A stretch of 64,000 nucleotides of DNA, taken from Naumovozyma dairenensis CBS 421. Its lineage: Eukaryota > Ascomycota > Saccharomycetes > Saccharomycetales > Saccharomycetaceae. Below, one piece after another: positions 42,020 to 52,154 of this stretch. The DNA lies in assembly GCF_000227115.2 (NCBI RefSeq), contig NC_016479.1:744001-808000 (forward strand), written 5' to 3'. Position 1 is the first letter of the stretch. Each line of letters begins with the position of its first letter. Made by a program: the position numbers and the translations under genes. The notes beneath the pieces are model-generated. The model worked only from the letters and a program-made list of their open reading frames with translations. It searched no databases and was not told the origin of the DNA.

Positions 42020-43591
42020 TCACATTTTTATTGGAACCTGAGTTACTTTATTGCAGAACGGACTAAATGACACTTCAATGATATTGTCTCTTGTAAATTG
42101 TAAGGTTGGTAATTCCACACAGGAGCATGCCATCAAATATCCATAGAGGATACGTATAGTGGATTCATGTGCTATGATCAATACATTCTTATTTGTATGT
42201 TCTAATTCCAATAACAATGATTCCATTCTTACCGCAAGATCATGATAAGATTCTGCTCTTGGAAACCTATAATGATAAGGATCCTTTAATGATTCTTTAT
42301 ACTCCATTGGATATAATTTTTCAATTTCTTCATTTGATAAATCAGCCACTACGCCTGGAATCATTTGCTTCAATTGATTTCTTTTTCTTACCGGGATCCC
42401 TTTCTCTAAAAAGAATTTCCCACTATCAAAAGTTCTCTTTCTTGGAGCTGTCCATACCACCAATGGTAAATCAGAATCTATCTCTGATTTATTTGTGGTA
42501 TGTAAAGAAATACTTTCTAATCTTTTCAATAATGTTTCAGTTAATATTTTTGAATATTTCAAACCTTCCTCATTTAACAATTCATCATCAACGTATTTAT
42601 CTTTATCACTTATTCCACAACGTGCAAAATATACTCTTCCCTTTTTGTCTCTTAAGTTCATCATAAAGAATACAATCTTATTAATCAAATACCCATATTC
42701 ATTATTAATAACATGAATTTGTTGACCAAAATTAATATATTTCACATAACTAACCTTTTCATCAGAAGACATAGTTTCATACAATGGTTCATTAATTTCC
42801 AATCTTTTCTTGTAGTCAATCTCAGCGACATCTTTATCAATTTGATTATATTCTGTATCTTGAATGGCAATTTCAATGTTCCTTTTAATTAGATGTATAT
42901 CATTCATAATGGATTCGATGAACACGACTTTCACCCCTATCTTCGAGCTGAAATGATCATTTAATTCCTTCCTATCAGATTTCAAAATGTTTAAAGCATC
43001 ATATATGGCTAATTGTCCTTGAGTCTCAGTGAAGAATTTAGTCATGTCATTCATTACATTGTTTATTGCATCTCTTTTAAATTTCTTACCCTCGGGGGTC
43101 TTTGGTGAAGCAGATTGGAAATCTAATGGAATTCTGTGATTATCATTTTTGTCGTCGCCGTCGTCGTCGTTCATTCTTTTATATTTGGAGATATGGAACG
43201 ATTGTGTTCTGACTCCTAACCATCTGGTATATCTTGTGATGGCAACGGATAATAGAGTTTTAGAAGTTGCTGGTAAACCAACGAGAATTATAAGTATTTT
43301 ACCAGCATGGAATAGTTTCCCTGAATCTGTGGCGTATAGTTGGCCTGGTGATGTATATTCGTCTTTATCTATGGGTACGTGAACAGCATCCTTGTATGTA
43401 TCTGGATGAGGAAGTTGTAGCTTTTTATTTGAAGATGATGAAGAGGGGGAGGAGGATTGGGTCCATCTCTTTGTGAGACGAGCCATGTGATTATTGTATT
43501 GAGGATGTGAAGAAGGATGGGTTAATAATTGACTTCCTAGACCATTCAATAGTTCTTCATCATCAGATAGGATATTTGATTGTTCTGTCAT
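42020..43591 (-). CDS. YLR345W-like 6-phosphofructo-2-kinase/fructose-2,6-bisphosphatase homologue, probably inactive
   Basis: The 523-residue protein has the fold order of bifunctional PFK-2/FBPase-2: an N-terminal P-loop kinase and a C-terminal phosphoglycerate-mutase-like domain. Both motifs are altered. The P-loop is GLPATSKT (about residues 105-112) where active enzymes have GLPARGKT. The catalytic RHG of the phosphatase is RCG (cysteine at about residue 325). The second histidine in IIAHESTIR is kept. Size and features match S. cerevisiae YLR345W (509 residues), whose function is unclear. A regulatory or scaffold role is possible; enzyme activity is doubtful. Nearby KAP95 and DIC1 are also YLR345W neighbours in S. 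cerevisiae. Confidence 0.8.
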   Translation of the reverse strand: MTEQSNILSDDEELLNGLGSQLLTHPSSHPQYNNHMARLTKRWTQSSSPSSSSSNKKLQLPHPDTYKDAVHVPIDKDEYTSPGQLYATDSGKLFHAGKILIILVGLPATSKTLLSVAITRYTRWLGVRTQSFHISKYKRMNDDDGDDKNDNHRIPLDFQSASPKTPEGKKFKRDAINNVMNDMTKFFTETQGQLAIYDALNILKSDRKELNDHFSSKIGVKVVFIESIMNDIHLIKRNIEIAIQDTEYNQIDKDVAEIDYKKRLEINEPLYETMSSDEKVSYVKYINFGQQIHVINNEYGYLINKIVFFMMNLRDKKGRVYFARCGISDKDKYVDDELLNEEGLKYSKILTETLLKRLESISLHTTNKSEIDSDLPLVVWTAPRKRTFDSGKFFLEKGIPVRKRNQLKQMIPGVVADLSNEEIEKLYPMEYKESLKDPYHYRFPRAESYHDLAVRMESLLLELEHTNKNVLIIAHESTIRILYGYLMACSCVELPTLQFTRDNIIEVSFSPFCNKVTQVPIKM

Positions 43592-44353
43592 TTTGAATAT
43601 TTGTTACTTTTTTATCTTGTTCTATATGATTATGTTCCGTTAGTTCTCTTTTAATTTGGAATATGAATACATATATTTTGTGATGAATTGTCTTAATATA
43701 TATATATTTTTAGCCCTTATTTATTTTGCTCTTCAGATTTTTACTTGCAATTTATTTCTGAATAGCCTATAAGATTCTTGGACAAATCTTCTAATGGTGA
43801 ATAATTTGGAATGTCTTCATCGAATTATTGATATAGCAATGAACAATAAGTATAGTAAGTAGTTCCTCCTAATAACACATGTCAATGTTCTATAAATTGA
43901 CGAAACTAAGCTCAATTCTAAATTAGAAGAAGTACTTGACTTGACGTACTGTATAACGATGTAAGCGCGTAGCTTTTTCCTCTCCGCACTTGTTTGTATG
44001 AGGGTAAATATTCTGAAAATAAGGGTATCCTTTGGTAGCCCTCTACTAATCGCTTCTATGACAAATGGGGTTCCAGCTGGAGATAGATTTGAATCATTAT
44101 ACGTAATATGTATAATATAATATAATATGGAAGGGATTCATACCTACAGGGTCCAATATTAGCCCTATTCAATATAATCTATACCCAAGGAAATTTATCC
44201 CTTCACCTTTTAGCAGCTAGTCCTAGTCCTAGTCCCTTGGTTTGCCTCACACTGTTTGGAGTGACAAAATGGTGATCAGCAACTTTAACAAGAAGTATTG
44301 GGGTTTTTTCTGGGCGAACTAGTAGATCCAGCTGGCCAACATATCTAGCTATC

Positions 44354-44357
<4 letters not shown>

Positions 44358-44387
<30 letters not shown>
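44358..44387 (+). repeat. (TA)15 microsatellite
   Basis: Thirty bases of alternating T and A, ending 18 bp before the assembly gap, which it probably caused. Confidence 0.95.
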
Positions 44388-44390
<3 letters not shown>

Positions 44391-44405
44391 AGTAATAACG
44401 TACCT

Positions 44406-44425
44406 NNNNNNNNNNNNNNNNNNNN
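44406..44425. other. Assembly gap (20 N)
   Basis: Twenty consecutive N in the intergenic region before RLI1. True length is unknown. Confidence 0.99.
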
Positions 44426-45009
44426 AGTCTAACGAGAATAGCCGCCCAGGTCCAATAAGGTCAATACGTATATATAATAATAAATTATAATATGATACGT
44501 ACAAATGTCTCCCTTAGTAACGCCATATACTTCTATTGGCGGAAATCGTGTCTCTTCGTGTGTTCTATGTTAATTAGGGTAACCTATAAACCCGCCCCCC
44601 TTATTTTATCGAAGCTTCTCTCTGCGTACACGGAAGACAATGAGGAAGCGATTTTGTTCCGTCATTAGCGACATAACTCTTCCTTCTGTAACAACTCCCC
44701 GTACAACCAGTTTTTTGTAATCTTTTGTTTCCATTTCAAAATTTTTTTTTCTTCATCAACGAAATTTTTCACTTTCCCTCATCTTTGACACCAACAAACA
44801 GAATCTCATTCAATTACTAATTTAACCAAAACAAGGAAATTAGATAGATCTGGCTTGTCAGTTCACATACGAATTATTATATAAAAAGAAGGAGAGCTTA
44901 CTTCTGTTGTCAATTCTTACTTTTCATTGTTTCTTGGATCTTCGATTACTCCGTTCCTCATTTAGCCTAACTCAACTAACCAAGACAGTCACTAAACCCC
45001 TCCCAAAAA

Positions 45010-46836
45010 ATGAGTGAAAAAAACAGTCGTATCGCCATCGTCAGTGCCGACAGATGTAAACCAAAGAAATGTCATCAAGAATGTAAACGTTCCTGTCCAG
45101 TCGTCAAAACTGGTAAACTATGTATCGAAGTCACCCCAACTTCCAAAATTGCCTTCATTTCTGAAATCCTATGTATCGGTTGTGGTATCTGTGTCAAGAA
45201 ATGTCCCTTCGACGCTATCACCATCATCAACCTACCTACCAACTTGGATCAATTCGTCACCCATCGTTATTCAGCTAACAGTTTCAAATTACATAGATTA
45301 CCAACTCCAAGACCAGGCCAAGTCCTTGGGTTAGTCGGAACGAATGGTATCGGTAAATCCACTGCTTTGAAAATCTTAGCAGGGAAACAAAAACCAAATT
45401 TGGGGAAGTTCGATGATCCTCCTGAATGGCAAGATATCATTAAGTATTTTAGAGGTTCTGAATTACAAAATTATTTCACAAAAATGTTAGAGGATGATAT
45501 TAAAGCTATTATTAAACCACAATATGTGGATAATTTACCTCGTGCTATTAAGGGACCTGTTCAAAAAGTTGGTGAATTATTGAAATTGAGAATGGAAAAG
45601 GATTCTGAAACTGTTAAATCTTATATTAAGACTTTACAATTGGAAGGTGTCTTGAATAGAGAGATTGATAAATTGTCTGGTGGGGAATTACAAAGATTCG
45701 CTATTGGTATGTCTTGTGTTCAAGATGCAGATGTTTATATGTTTGATGAACCTTCTTCTTATTCGGATGTTAAACAACGTTTGAATGCAGCTACTATTAT
45801 TAGATCTTTGTTGGGTCCAACTAAATACGTTATTTGTGTCGAACACGATTTGTCAGTCTTGGATTATTTATCAGATTTCATTTGTATCATTTATGGTGTT
45901 CCATCTGTTTATGGTGTGGTTACTTTACCATCTTCAGTCAGAGAAGGTATTAATATTTTCTTAGATGGTCATATTCCAGCTGAAAATTTAAGATTCAGAT
46001 CTGAAGCTTTACAATTTAGATTACATGAAGCCGGTGAAGATTTGAAGAATGATGCTACTCGTGGGTTTGAATATCCAGCTATGAAGAGAACTCAAGGTGA
46101 TTTCGTTTTGAATGTTGAATCTGGTGATTTCTCTGATTCTGAAATCTTAGTCTTAATGGGTGAAAATGGTACTGGTAAAACTACTTTAATTAAATTATTG
46201 GCTGGTGCTATCCCAGCTGATGCAGCATCTGAACCAGTTCCTAAATTAAACGTTTCTATGAAACCACAAACTATCGCTCCAAGATTCCCTGGTACAGTTA
46301 GACAATTATTCTTTAAGAAGATTAGAGGTCAATTCTTAAACCCTCAATTCCAAACTGATGTTGTTAAACCTTTGAAAATCGATGATATTATTGATCAAGA
46401 AGTTAAACATTTATCTGGTGGTGAATTACAAAGAGTTGCTATTGTGTTATCTCTAGGTATTGCTGCTGATATTTATTTGATTGATGAACCTTCTGCTTAT
46501 TTGGATTCTGAACAACGTATTATTTGTTCCAAAGTTATTAGAAGATTTATCTTACATAACAAGAAGACTGCTTTCGTCGTCGAGCACGATTTCATTATGG
46601 CTACATATTTGGCTGATAAAGTTATTGTCTTTGAAGGTACTCCATCAAAGAATGCTACTGCTCGTAAACCTGAATCATTATTAACTGGTTGTAACAGATT
46701 CTTGAAGAATTTGAATGTTACTTTCAGAAGAGATCCAAATTCTTTCAGACCAAGAATTAATAAATTAGATTCTCAAATGGATAAAGAACAAAAATTATCT
46801 GGTAATTATTTCTTCTTAGACAACACTGGTGTTTAA
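45010..46836 (+). CDS. RLI1: Rli1/ABCE1 ribosome-recycling ATPase
   Basis: The 608-residue protein has the same length as S. cerevisiae Rli1. The N-terminal domain binds two 4Fe-4S clusters through eight cysteines, including the ferredoxin-like [13 protein letters not shown]. Two ABC ATPase domains follow, with Walker A motifs GTNGIGKST (about residue 110) and GENGTGKTT (about 379), and signatures LSGGELQRF and LSGGELQRV. Rli1 splits ribosomes after termination with Dom34/Hbs1 or eRF1 and acts in initiation and ribosome export. Codon use is strongly biased (GGT, GAA, TTG/TTA), as expected for a highly expressed gene. In S. cerevisiae it is YDR091C, next to YDR090C. Confidence 0.98.
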   Translation: MSEKNSRIAIVSADRCKPKKCHQECKRSCPVVKTGKLCIEVTPTSKIAFISEILCIGCGICVKKCPFDAITIINLPTNLDQFVTHRYSANSFKLHRLPTPRPGQVLGLVGTNGIGKSTALKILAGKQKPNLGKFDDPPEWQDIIKYFRGSELQNYFTKMLEDDIKAIIKPQYVDNLPRAIKGPVQKVGELLKLRMEKDSETVKSYIKTLQLEGVLNREIDKLSGGELQRFAIGMSCVQDADVYMFDEPSSYSDVKQRLNAATIIRSLLGPTKYVICVEHDLSVLDYLSDFICIIYGVPSVYGVVTLPSSVREGINIFLDGHIPAENLRFRSEALQFRLHEAGEDLKNDATRGFEYPAMKRTQGDFVLNVESGDFSDSEILVLMGENGTGKTTLIKLLAGAIPADAASEPVPKLNVSMKPQTIAPRFPGTVRQLFFKKIRGQFLNPQFQTDVVKPLKIDDIIDQEVKHLSGGELQRVAIVLSLGIAADIYLIDEPSAYLDSEQRIICSKVIRRFILHNKKTAFVVEHDFIMATYLADKVIVFEGTPSKNATARKPESLLTGCNRFLKNLNVTFRRDPNSFRPRINKLDSQMDKEQKLSGNYFFLDNTGV

Positions 46837-47424
46837 TTAAACTAAATTAATTGAATAAACAATTACGCTTATTCCTTCATCTACCATTCCGTCGTACATT
46901 AAAGATTTAATTCTATTTGCATGAACTATATTTTTCGAACATTTATATATATACCTTATTTATTGTATTTATTTATTTATTTTAACCTATTTATTGTCAT
47001 ATTAATGAAGGCTTCTCGTATATTAGTTTCCCACATATATGTACCATAAACATTGCCACAGAGACATCTGTAAGCCTGTAGGCTCACTTGAGTCATTATG
47101 TAGATGTTTGTGTTTGTATAGTCTTCTACGTACGTGAAACGGTTCCTGCGATTGAACTACATACGTATACCGTGAAGGCAAATGTGACGTAAGGTTCGGG
47201 CAAGACTTTCAGGTATTCTTAAAAGTTTGAGTTATGAATGGAAAAATATGCAACAGCAACTATTTATTATATATTAGATGCATATGGGGTATTTGAAATT
47301 TATCTACAGAAGAATATGTATACGAAAGAGAGAGAATTTTAGTGCTGGCTATAGCAATATGTGAGCAAAAAACCTTACATACTTCGAGCAATAAATGCAG
47401 CAAAACTAAGCATAAATACAAATT
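46837..47424. other. Convergent 3' region RLI1/CTL1
   Basis: About 590 bp between convergent genes. It is AT-rich with a short AGCCT-GT-AGGCT inverted repeat near 47073. No gene is seen. Confidence 0.4.
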
Positions 47425-48241
47425 TTAACCGAGTACTTCTAATAAATCTTGGGAATATCTGAAAAAATCTTTCAGTAAATCCACTGTGCGTTCACGGTCT
47501 CCAAGATTTGCCCAAAGTTTTTCCATGGCTACAAATTCTAATTCAATTTCATACTTAGCTTCTTCCTCTTCTTTATCACAATTTCTTATTTCTGATAAAT
47601 CAATTGACACATTATTGTTAATTTCGTTACCAATTCGTTTAAAAGTATATCGATGTTTGAGACGTGTTGGATCCACTTTACGTTCTTTCGTTACATCAAA
47701 CCAATCAGGTAGATCAATTTTCTTTTCCAATGCGATGGTGAATTTCATATCGTATTCATTTCCGACAAGTTGAATAATTTCCATAAATTTCTTATCTTTT
47801 TTAATCGCACCTATAATCTTGTTACTATCCTTTTCCATAGAGACCCTACCTTGATGGAAAAACTCATCTCTTATCTCGATTTCTATCATTTCCAAATTCT
47901 TCTGCTTCAATAAATAATCTTTAAACATGGTAAATTTCTCCTTGGAGATAGATGGGATCATCCTTTTATATCCATAGCAAACTGGTTTTGCAATACCGAA
48001 TTTACATTCTAATTCAATTTGATCTCTATGTTCTATTGGAATGTTAATAAGTTTACGGTAAACTTTCGATAGGAAATGCGAATCGTCACATATTTCTACA
48101 CCCTCTTTTGTCTTCTTTCTCTCCCCGTCGATTGTTTTCAATGATAATAGAAGGTTGGATAAATCGAATGAGAAGGAGGAGTCTCTTTTTTTTAGTTTCT
48201 GGATCAATTTCTGAATCAGTTTCTTGCGTAGTGTTAGTCAT
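47425..48241 (-). CDS. CTL1: RNA 5'-triphosphatase, Ctl1/Cet1 family, frame broken near start
   Basis: The protein has the metal-binding tunnel motifs of fungal RNA triphosphatases: IELECKFG at about residue 64 of the long frame and YEIELEF near the C-terminus, with all glutamates present, plus a basic LKHRYTFKR strand. It lacks the long N-terminus and the Ceg1-binding segment of Cet1, so it resembles Ctl1 (S. cerevisiae 320 residues), an RNA triphosphatase not needed for capping. The long frame has no usable ATG before the catalytic motif. An ATG at 48241 (MTNTTQETDSEIDPETK) joins it only after a one-base frame change within the eight-T run (plus strand) at 48186-48193. A homopolymer sequencing error is the simplest explanation. 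Confidence 0.72.
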
Positions 48242-48451
48242 AATTGATTGTAAAAGAGAAATACACACACTGTTTGTCCTGTTGAACTCGTTACGTAAAA
48301 AAAGGAGAACAGGATCCCAGATTACAATCTTGGTTATGTAGTCGATATTGCCACTGATTCTATCAATCTATATACTTGTTGATTATCTTTCTCTTCTTCT
48401 ACCCATTGTCCAGAAATATATTAGAATGTTTCTTCCAGAGACAGCTTCCAT

Positions 48452-48457
48452 CACGTG
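48452..48457. promoter_or_regulatory. E-box in ATCACGTGCT context
   Basis: ATCACGTG fits the Cbf1 consensus RTCACRTG. It lies about 210 bp upstream of the CTL1 ATG. Confidence 0.35.
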
Positions 48458-48913
48458 CTTTCGTTTTAACCGCCGAGCTCTTTTCGAACATTAATAGAAA
48501 GCAAAATAATGGGGACATTATTCTCTATATTCTGGAAAAAAAGAGATTGCTGGGAGGTTCTGGATAGGGATGGTTTCTACAAAGTCTAGTTAAAGTGAAG
48601 AAATCCATCCATCCATTCGTATTACATATATATCATCTAAGAATAAAGCTTTCTGTTCCATCTCATCTTGAATGTACATTTCTATATATACGTATGTATA
48701 TGTATGTAGTTGACACTCGATCATATTTTTAGCAATTTAATCTTGAGGATCAGTTATCAAGGTTTAAGTAAACCGGAATAACTAATAAACTCAAATAGAA
48801 TATACTACAAACGCTAATCTCGCCACCCTTTGCTTTTACTATTTTTACGTACTTCAATCAGCGTTAAAGAATGCTCCCCTATATTCGGGCCAGCTTTACC
48901 AGGCGCCTCCGAT

Positions 48914-48919
48914 CACGTG
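48914..48919. promoter_or_regulatory. E-box in ATCACGTGAC context
   Basis: The sequence reads as a Cbf1 site on both strands (ATCACGTGAC). It lies about 330 bp upstream of the YDR090C ATG. AT-rich DNA follows, but no CCGAA-type CDEIII element, so it is treated as a promoter site and not a centromere. Confidence 0.4.
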
Positions 48920-49247
48920 ACAGGATTTTGCAAAATTTCAAATTTCAAATTTCAAAAATAAAAAAAAAGACTTTACTGATTTGGTTCATTTTTTTGGTTA
49001 TCTTATCATAGATACGTAGAAGCCACAATATTTCATTGTGAAGAGATAAGAACAAAACATTACGCATTTATCTACATAAATAAGTACAAATAGGGCAAAT
49101 TATCTTTTTAATTTATGAAAAGAAACCGACACCACATAATCCATAATATAGAAAAATTCTTTGCTAAATTAAAATTATTCAAAAAATCCAATAATTACTC
49201 GAAGATCCACAACGATAAATATATAAAATTATATTGAAAAAAATATT

Positions 49248-50045
49248 ATGATCTCTGAGCGTGCAGCTACAGCTCTCGCCACAGTAGCAACAATATGCTG
49301 GTGTGTCCAATTAATCCCCCAAATAATATACAATTGGAAACGTAAAGATTGTACAGGTCTACCTCCCATAATGATGTTCTTATGGGTCATTTCAGGTATA
49401 CCCTTTGCAATTTATTTTTGCGTCAGTAGAGGTAACGTCATCTTACAGGTACAACCTCATCTTTTCATGTTTTTCTGTTCCATTAGTTTTGTCCAATCTT
49501 GTTATTACCCCCCTACGAAATTAGCCCTTTGGAAAATCATTACGGTTGTAGTGGGGATTGCTATAACGGATATCGGAATGGAAGTGGGGTTCATATTGTG
49601 GTTAAGACCTTTATATGATCGTGGTATTCATTGGCCTGATTTAATCTTTGGTATTTTAGCAACTGTATTGTTGGCTATAGGGTTATTACCACCATATTTT
49701 GAATTGGCGAAAAGGAAAGGTCGTGTGGTTGGGATTAATTTTTGGTTCCTTTTCATTGATTCTCTAGGTGCATGGTTCTCTATTGTTAGTGTCATTTTGG
49801 GGAATATGGATGTAATGGGGATCATATTATATTGTGTCATTGCAGGGATGGAATTGGGTATCTTTATATCTCATTTCATTTGGTTTTTAAGATTTAAATG
49901 GTTTTCAAAGGAGAAATTTGTAGAAAAAGATAGTAAAGATGCTGATGATGATGATGAAACAAACGTGGGAAAGAGTAGTGATTCATCCGACCCAGAGAAA
50001 AATGAACAAGACCAAGACGAAGATGAAGGAACTTCTTCGGAATAA
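49248..50045 (+). CDS. PQ-loop-like seven-segment membrane protein (YDR090C family)
   Basis: The 265-residue protein has about seven hydrophobic segments. The first carries a PQ-like motif (CWCVQLIPQIIYNWKRKDC near residues 18-36), typical of PQ-loop transporters of vacuolar and lysosomal membranes. A long acidic tail follows from about residue 228. S. cerevisiae YDR090C has about 310 residues and unknown function. Its place between RLI1 and VTC5 matches YDR091C-YDR089W. This reading frame stops at 50045, but an adjacent frame continues with protein-like sequence to 50262, so the true protein may be longer. Confidence 0.82.
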   Translation: MISERAATALATVATICWCVQLIPQIIYNWKRKDCTGLPPIMMFLWVISGIPFAIYFCVSRGNVILQVQPHLFMFFCSISFVQSCYYPPTKLALWKIITVVVGIAITDIGMEVGFILWLRPLYDRGIHWPDLIFGILATVLLAIGLLPPYFELAKRKGRVVGINFWFLFIDSLGAWFSIVSVILGNMDVMGIILYCVIAGMELGIFISHFIWFLRFKWFSKEKFVEKDSKDADDDDETNVGKSSDSSDPEKNEQDQDEDEGTSSE

Positions 50046-50262
50046 AAAAGGTGATATTTCAGTGTTAAACGATACTATAATCGAGGAATATGCTGATGAT
50101 GATGATGATGAATACGATAATGGCAATGCTTCAAGGGGACTGGTTAGTATTGAACTGGATGATTTTTCTCAAGTAAATGAACCCCCTTCTAATATACATG
50201 CTGTTCATGGTATTATATTAAAAAGAGAATCATCAGATTCCAAGGGCAAAATTCAAGTATAG
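50046..50262 (+). other. Probable C-terminal tail of the YDR090C homologue in another frame
   Basis: From about 50030 the +1 frame encodes KKGDISVLNDTIIEEYADDD and continues acidic and polar through SIELDDFSQVNEPPSN to a stop at 50262. Composition matches the tail of the preceding protein, and adding it gives about 335 residues, nearer the S. cerevisiae length. A one-base error near GGAATAAAAAAGG (about 50038-50051) would join the two. Confidence 0.45.
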
Positions 50263-50668
50263 TCCAAATAAAATTTTAGGATCAAAGAGACATATATATA
50301 TATATTCATAAAACATTTAGGTTTAAATAGATAATAAAGAAAAAAGCGTTCATATAATAGCATATTGTGTATAAAGAGTACACCAACAAAAACTACGCTA
50401 TTTTATGTGTGATTTTTTCTCAAATGAATCAAATCAATCAATCAGATCTAAATCATCATCGATCCACTCCGTGTGTCTCTCGCTTTACTGCGGAACGTTA
50501 ACTTAGCGACGTATATACGTACGCGTATACATCTCAACACTAGTATACTCAATAAAACCAGAAGTGAAAAATCGTCACCATCATGATTTCTTCAGCAATA
50601 CTTCAAACAATTGGACCCCTCTGCAGGGTGAATAAGCTTGTCCATTAAAACCCATCAAGCCAAGAACG
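50263..50668. other. Promoter region of the receptor-like gene
   Basis: About 400 bp. An ACGCGT (MCB-type) word occurs at about 50521-50526, 145 bp upstream of the next ATG. No gene is seen. Confidence 0.35.
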
Positions 50669-52042
50669 ATGAATAACATTTTAGAAGTCAGCTACAAGGA
50701 CGTTTCATACACATGGAAGATCCCAAAGGGTCATTTCACCAAATCCGTCATCGGTGGTCATATATTCGATGGTTTCCGTATTAAGAAACCATTTGAAACA
50801 AAACTATTAAAGGCAAGATATACTTGGTATGGTAAGTATAACGATCTTAAAACAGGTAAAGACTTTGGTAATTTATGTAGGGCATTCCAACAATATGGTG
50901 CTGTCTATATTAGAATTTTTGATACCGAGGAAGAATTTCAAAAGGAAGAATCTATACCTGTGGAAGGAGACAATGAATTCCCTGATGATAAAGGTGGAAA
51001 CAACAACAGGAATAATAAAAATAATAATAATGGCATAAATTCTTTAAAAGTTGATCCGAAAAAATCTGGAAATTCAGAAAGTGTTAACAAGGTTAATGAA
51101 ATTATGAAGAAAATGGATAGTTTAGAAGAATGGGTTAAGAAATCTTACACGGAAGAAAATAACAACAAAAGAATCTTTTTGGATATTCCAATTGGTAATA
51201 AGAACTTGATTTCATTTTTTCAAAATTTGAAATCTGAAGATGATTTAGAAAAATTAGTTGATGAATATGAATTATATCAAGATTTGAAGAAACAATATGA
51301 TGGTCATATGGGGATTGAAATGTTATTAGATGAAGCCTTAGAAAGAAGAAGATTCGAAACTGAGTCCAAGGATTCAAGAAATAAGACTCAATTGACTACT
51401 CAAAAAATGGATGAAGTTCTTGCAAAGACTGCTGAATTGGAAAAATTCATCAAAAGGAAATATGAAAATGAGAAAAAGCAAGATTATATTACTATTAAAA
51501 TCCCCAAGAGTGATGGTTTCTTAAATGAGTTCTATTCAAAAATTACTACCACGGAAAAATTACAAGATTTGGCCATAGGTTACAATTGGTATAAGGAATG
51601 GATTCAAGGCTGTGATAATAATGAACATCTTGTTAGTTCTGCCATTTATCAAGGTAAAGAATATATGAAGGGGAAAATGCAATGTGAAGTTAGTATAATC
51701 GTTCAAAGAAATGAAACCACATGGGATGTAACATTAGAAAATATTAGTGATGATCCATTGCCAAAGGGAATGAAACTAGTCATTGAATCTTATGAAAGCC
51801 CGAAACAAAAGAGACCTGTTGTAGTTCTTTCAACAAATATTGGTGGATTCCCACCATCCCATGCTGATGAATTAGAATTGGGCCCAACGAAAAATCTAAA
51901 TGAGGATTTGAGAAAATATCTACGTTCAGTTATTAAGTTTGTTACAAATGAAGGTGAAGTCGTATATTCTACCGTATTTGAAGAGGATTATTTCACAGGT
52001 GAACATGAAGAAGAAATTGTATTTTATTGCGCAAAGAAATAA
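50669..52042 (+). CDS. Receptor-like protein: PB1-like N-terminus, duplicated module, beta-sandwich-like C-terminus
   Basis: The 457-residue protein has four parts. Residues 1-90 are PB1-like (SYKDVSYTWKIP, then LKARYTWYGKYNDL and AVYIRIFD). Residues about 95-135 are Asn-rich. Residues 142-227 and 247-333 are two copies of one module with an offset of about 105: SLEEWVKKSY matches ELEKFIKRKY, and LVDEYELYQDLKKQYD matches LAIGYNWYKEWIQGCD. Residues about 335-457 are beta-rich and Ig-like (VSIIVQRNETTWDVTLENI). This order resembles the Nbr1-related autophagy receptors Atg19 and Atg34, which have a coiled coil and an Ig-like Ams1-binding domain. No clear C-terminal WxxL motif is present. It sits between YDR090C and VTC5, adjacent in S. 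cerevisiae, so it is an insertion here or a loss there. The family call is tentative. Confidence 0.6.
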   Translation: MNNILEVSYKDVSYTWKIPKGHFTKSVIGGHIFDGFRIKKPFETKLLKARYTWYGKYNDLKTGKDFGNLCRAFQQYGAVYIRIFDTEEEFQKEESIPVEGDNEFPDDKGGNNNRNNKNNNNGINSLKVDPKKSGNSESVNKVNEIMKKMDSLEEWVKKSYTEENNNKRIFLDIPIGNKNLISFFQNLKSEDDLEKLVDEYELYQDLKKQYDGHMGIEMLLDEALERRRFETESKDSRNKTQLTTQKMDEVLAKTAELEKFIKRKYENEKKQDYITIKIPKSDGFLNEFYSKITTTEKLQDLAIGYNWYKEWIQGCDNNEHLVSSAIYQGKEYMKGKMQCEVSIIVQRNETTWDVTLENISDDPLPKGMKLVIESYESPKQKRPVVVLSTNIGGFPPSHADELELGPTKNLNEDLRKYLRSVIKFVTNEGEVVYSTVFEEDYFTGEHEEEIVFYCAKK

Positions 52043-52154
52043 GGATGATTGTTTTTTATGTTATCTATACAGTCTATAATTCTATACGTTTTCTATTTAA
52101 CACTAAGTGTTTTGATAGAGCCTGTTTCCATGTTTGTATAGTTACCGTTGATTT

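Larger units (their letters stand above)
43592..45009. other. Divergent intergenic region with TA repeat and gap
   Basis: About 1.4 kb between two divergent genes. It holds both promoters, a (TA)15 run at 44358-44387, the 20-N gap at 44406-44425 and a long T-rich stretch before RLI1. No gene is seen, but the gap may hide sequence. Confidence 0.45.
48242..49247. other. Divergent promoter region CTL1/YDR090C
   Basis: About 1 kb between divergent genes. It has two CACGTG boxes (48452-48457 and 48914-48919) and a short AATTTCA tandem run around 48930-48957. No gene is seen. Confidence 0.45.

Noticed and set aside
48914..49010. Possible point centromere (CDEI-like ATCACGTG followed by AT-rich DNA)
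   Set aside because: No CDEIII-like element with CCGAA is present at the right distance; it fits a promoter E-box better. Naumovozyma-type centromeres with other consensus elements cannot be excluded by eye.
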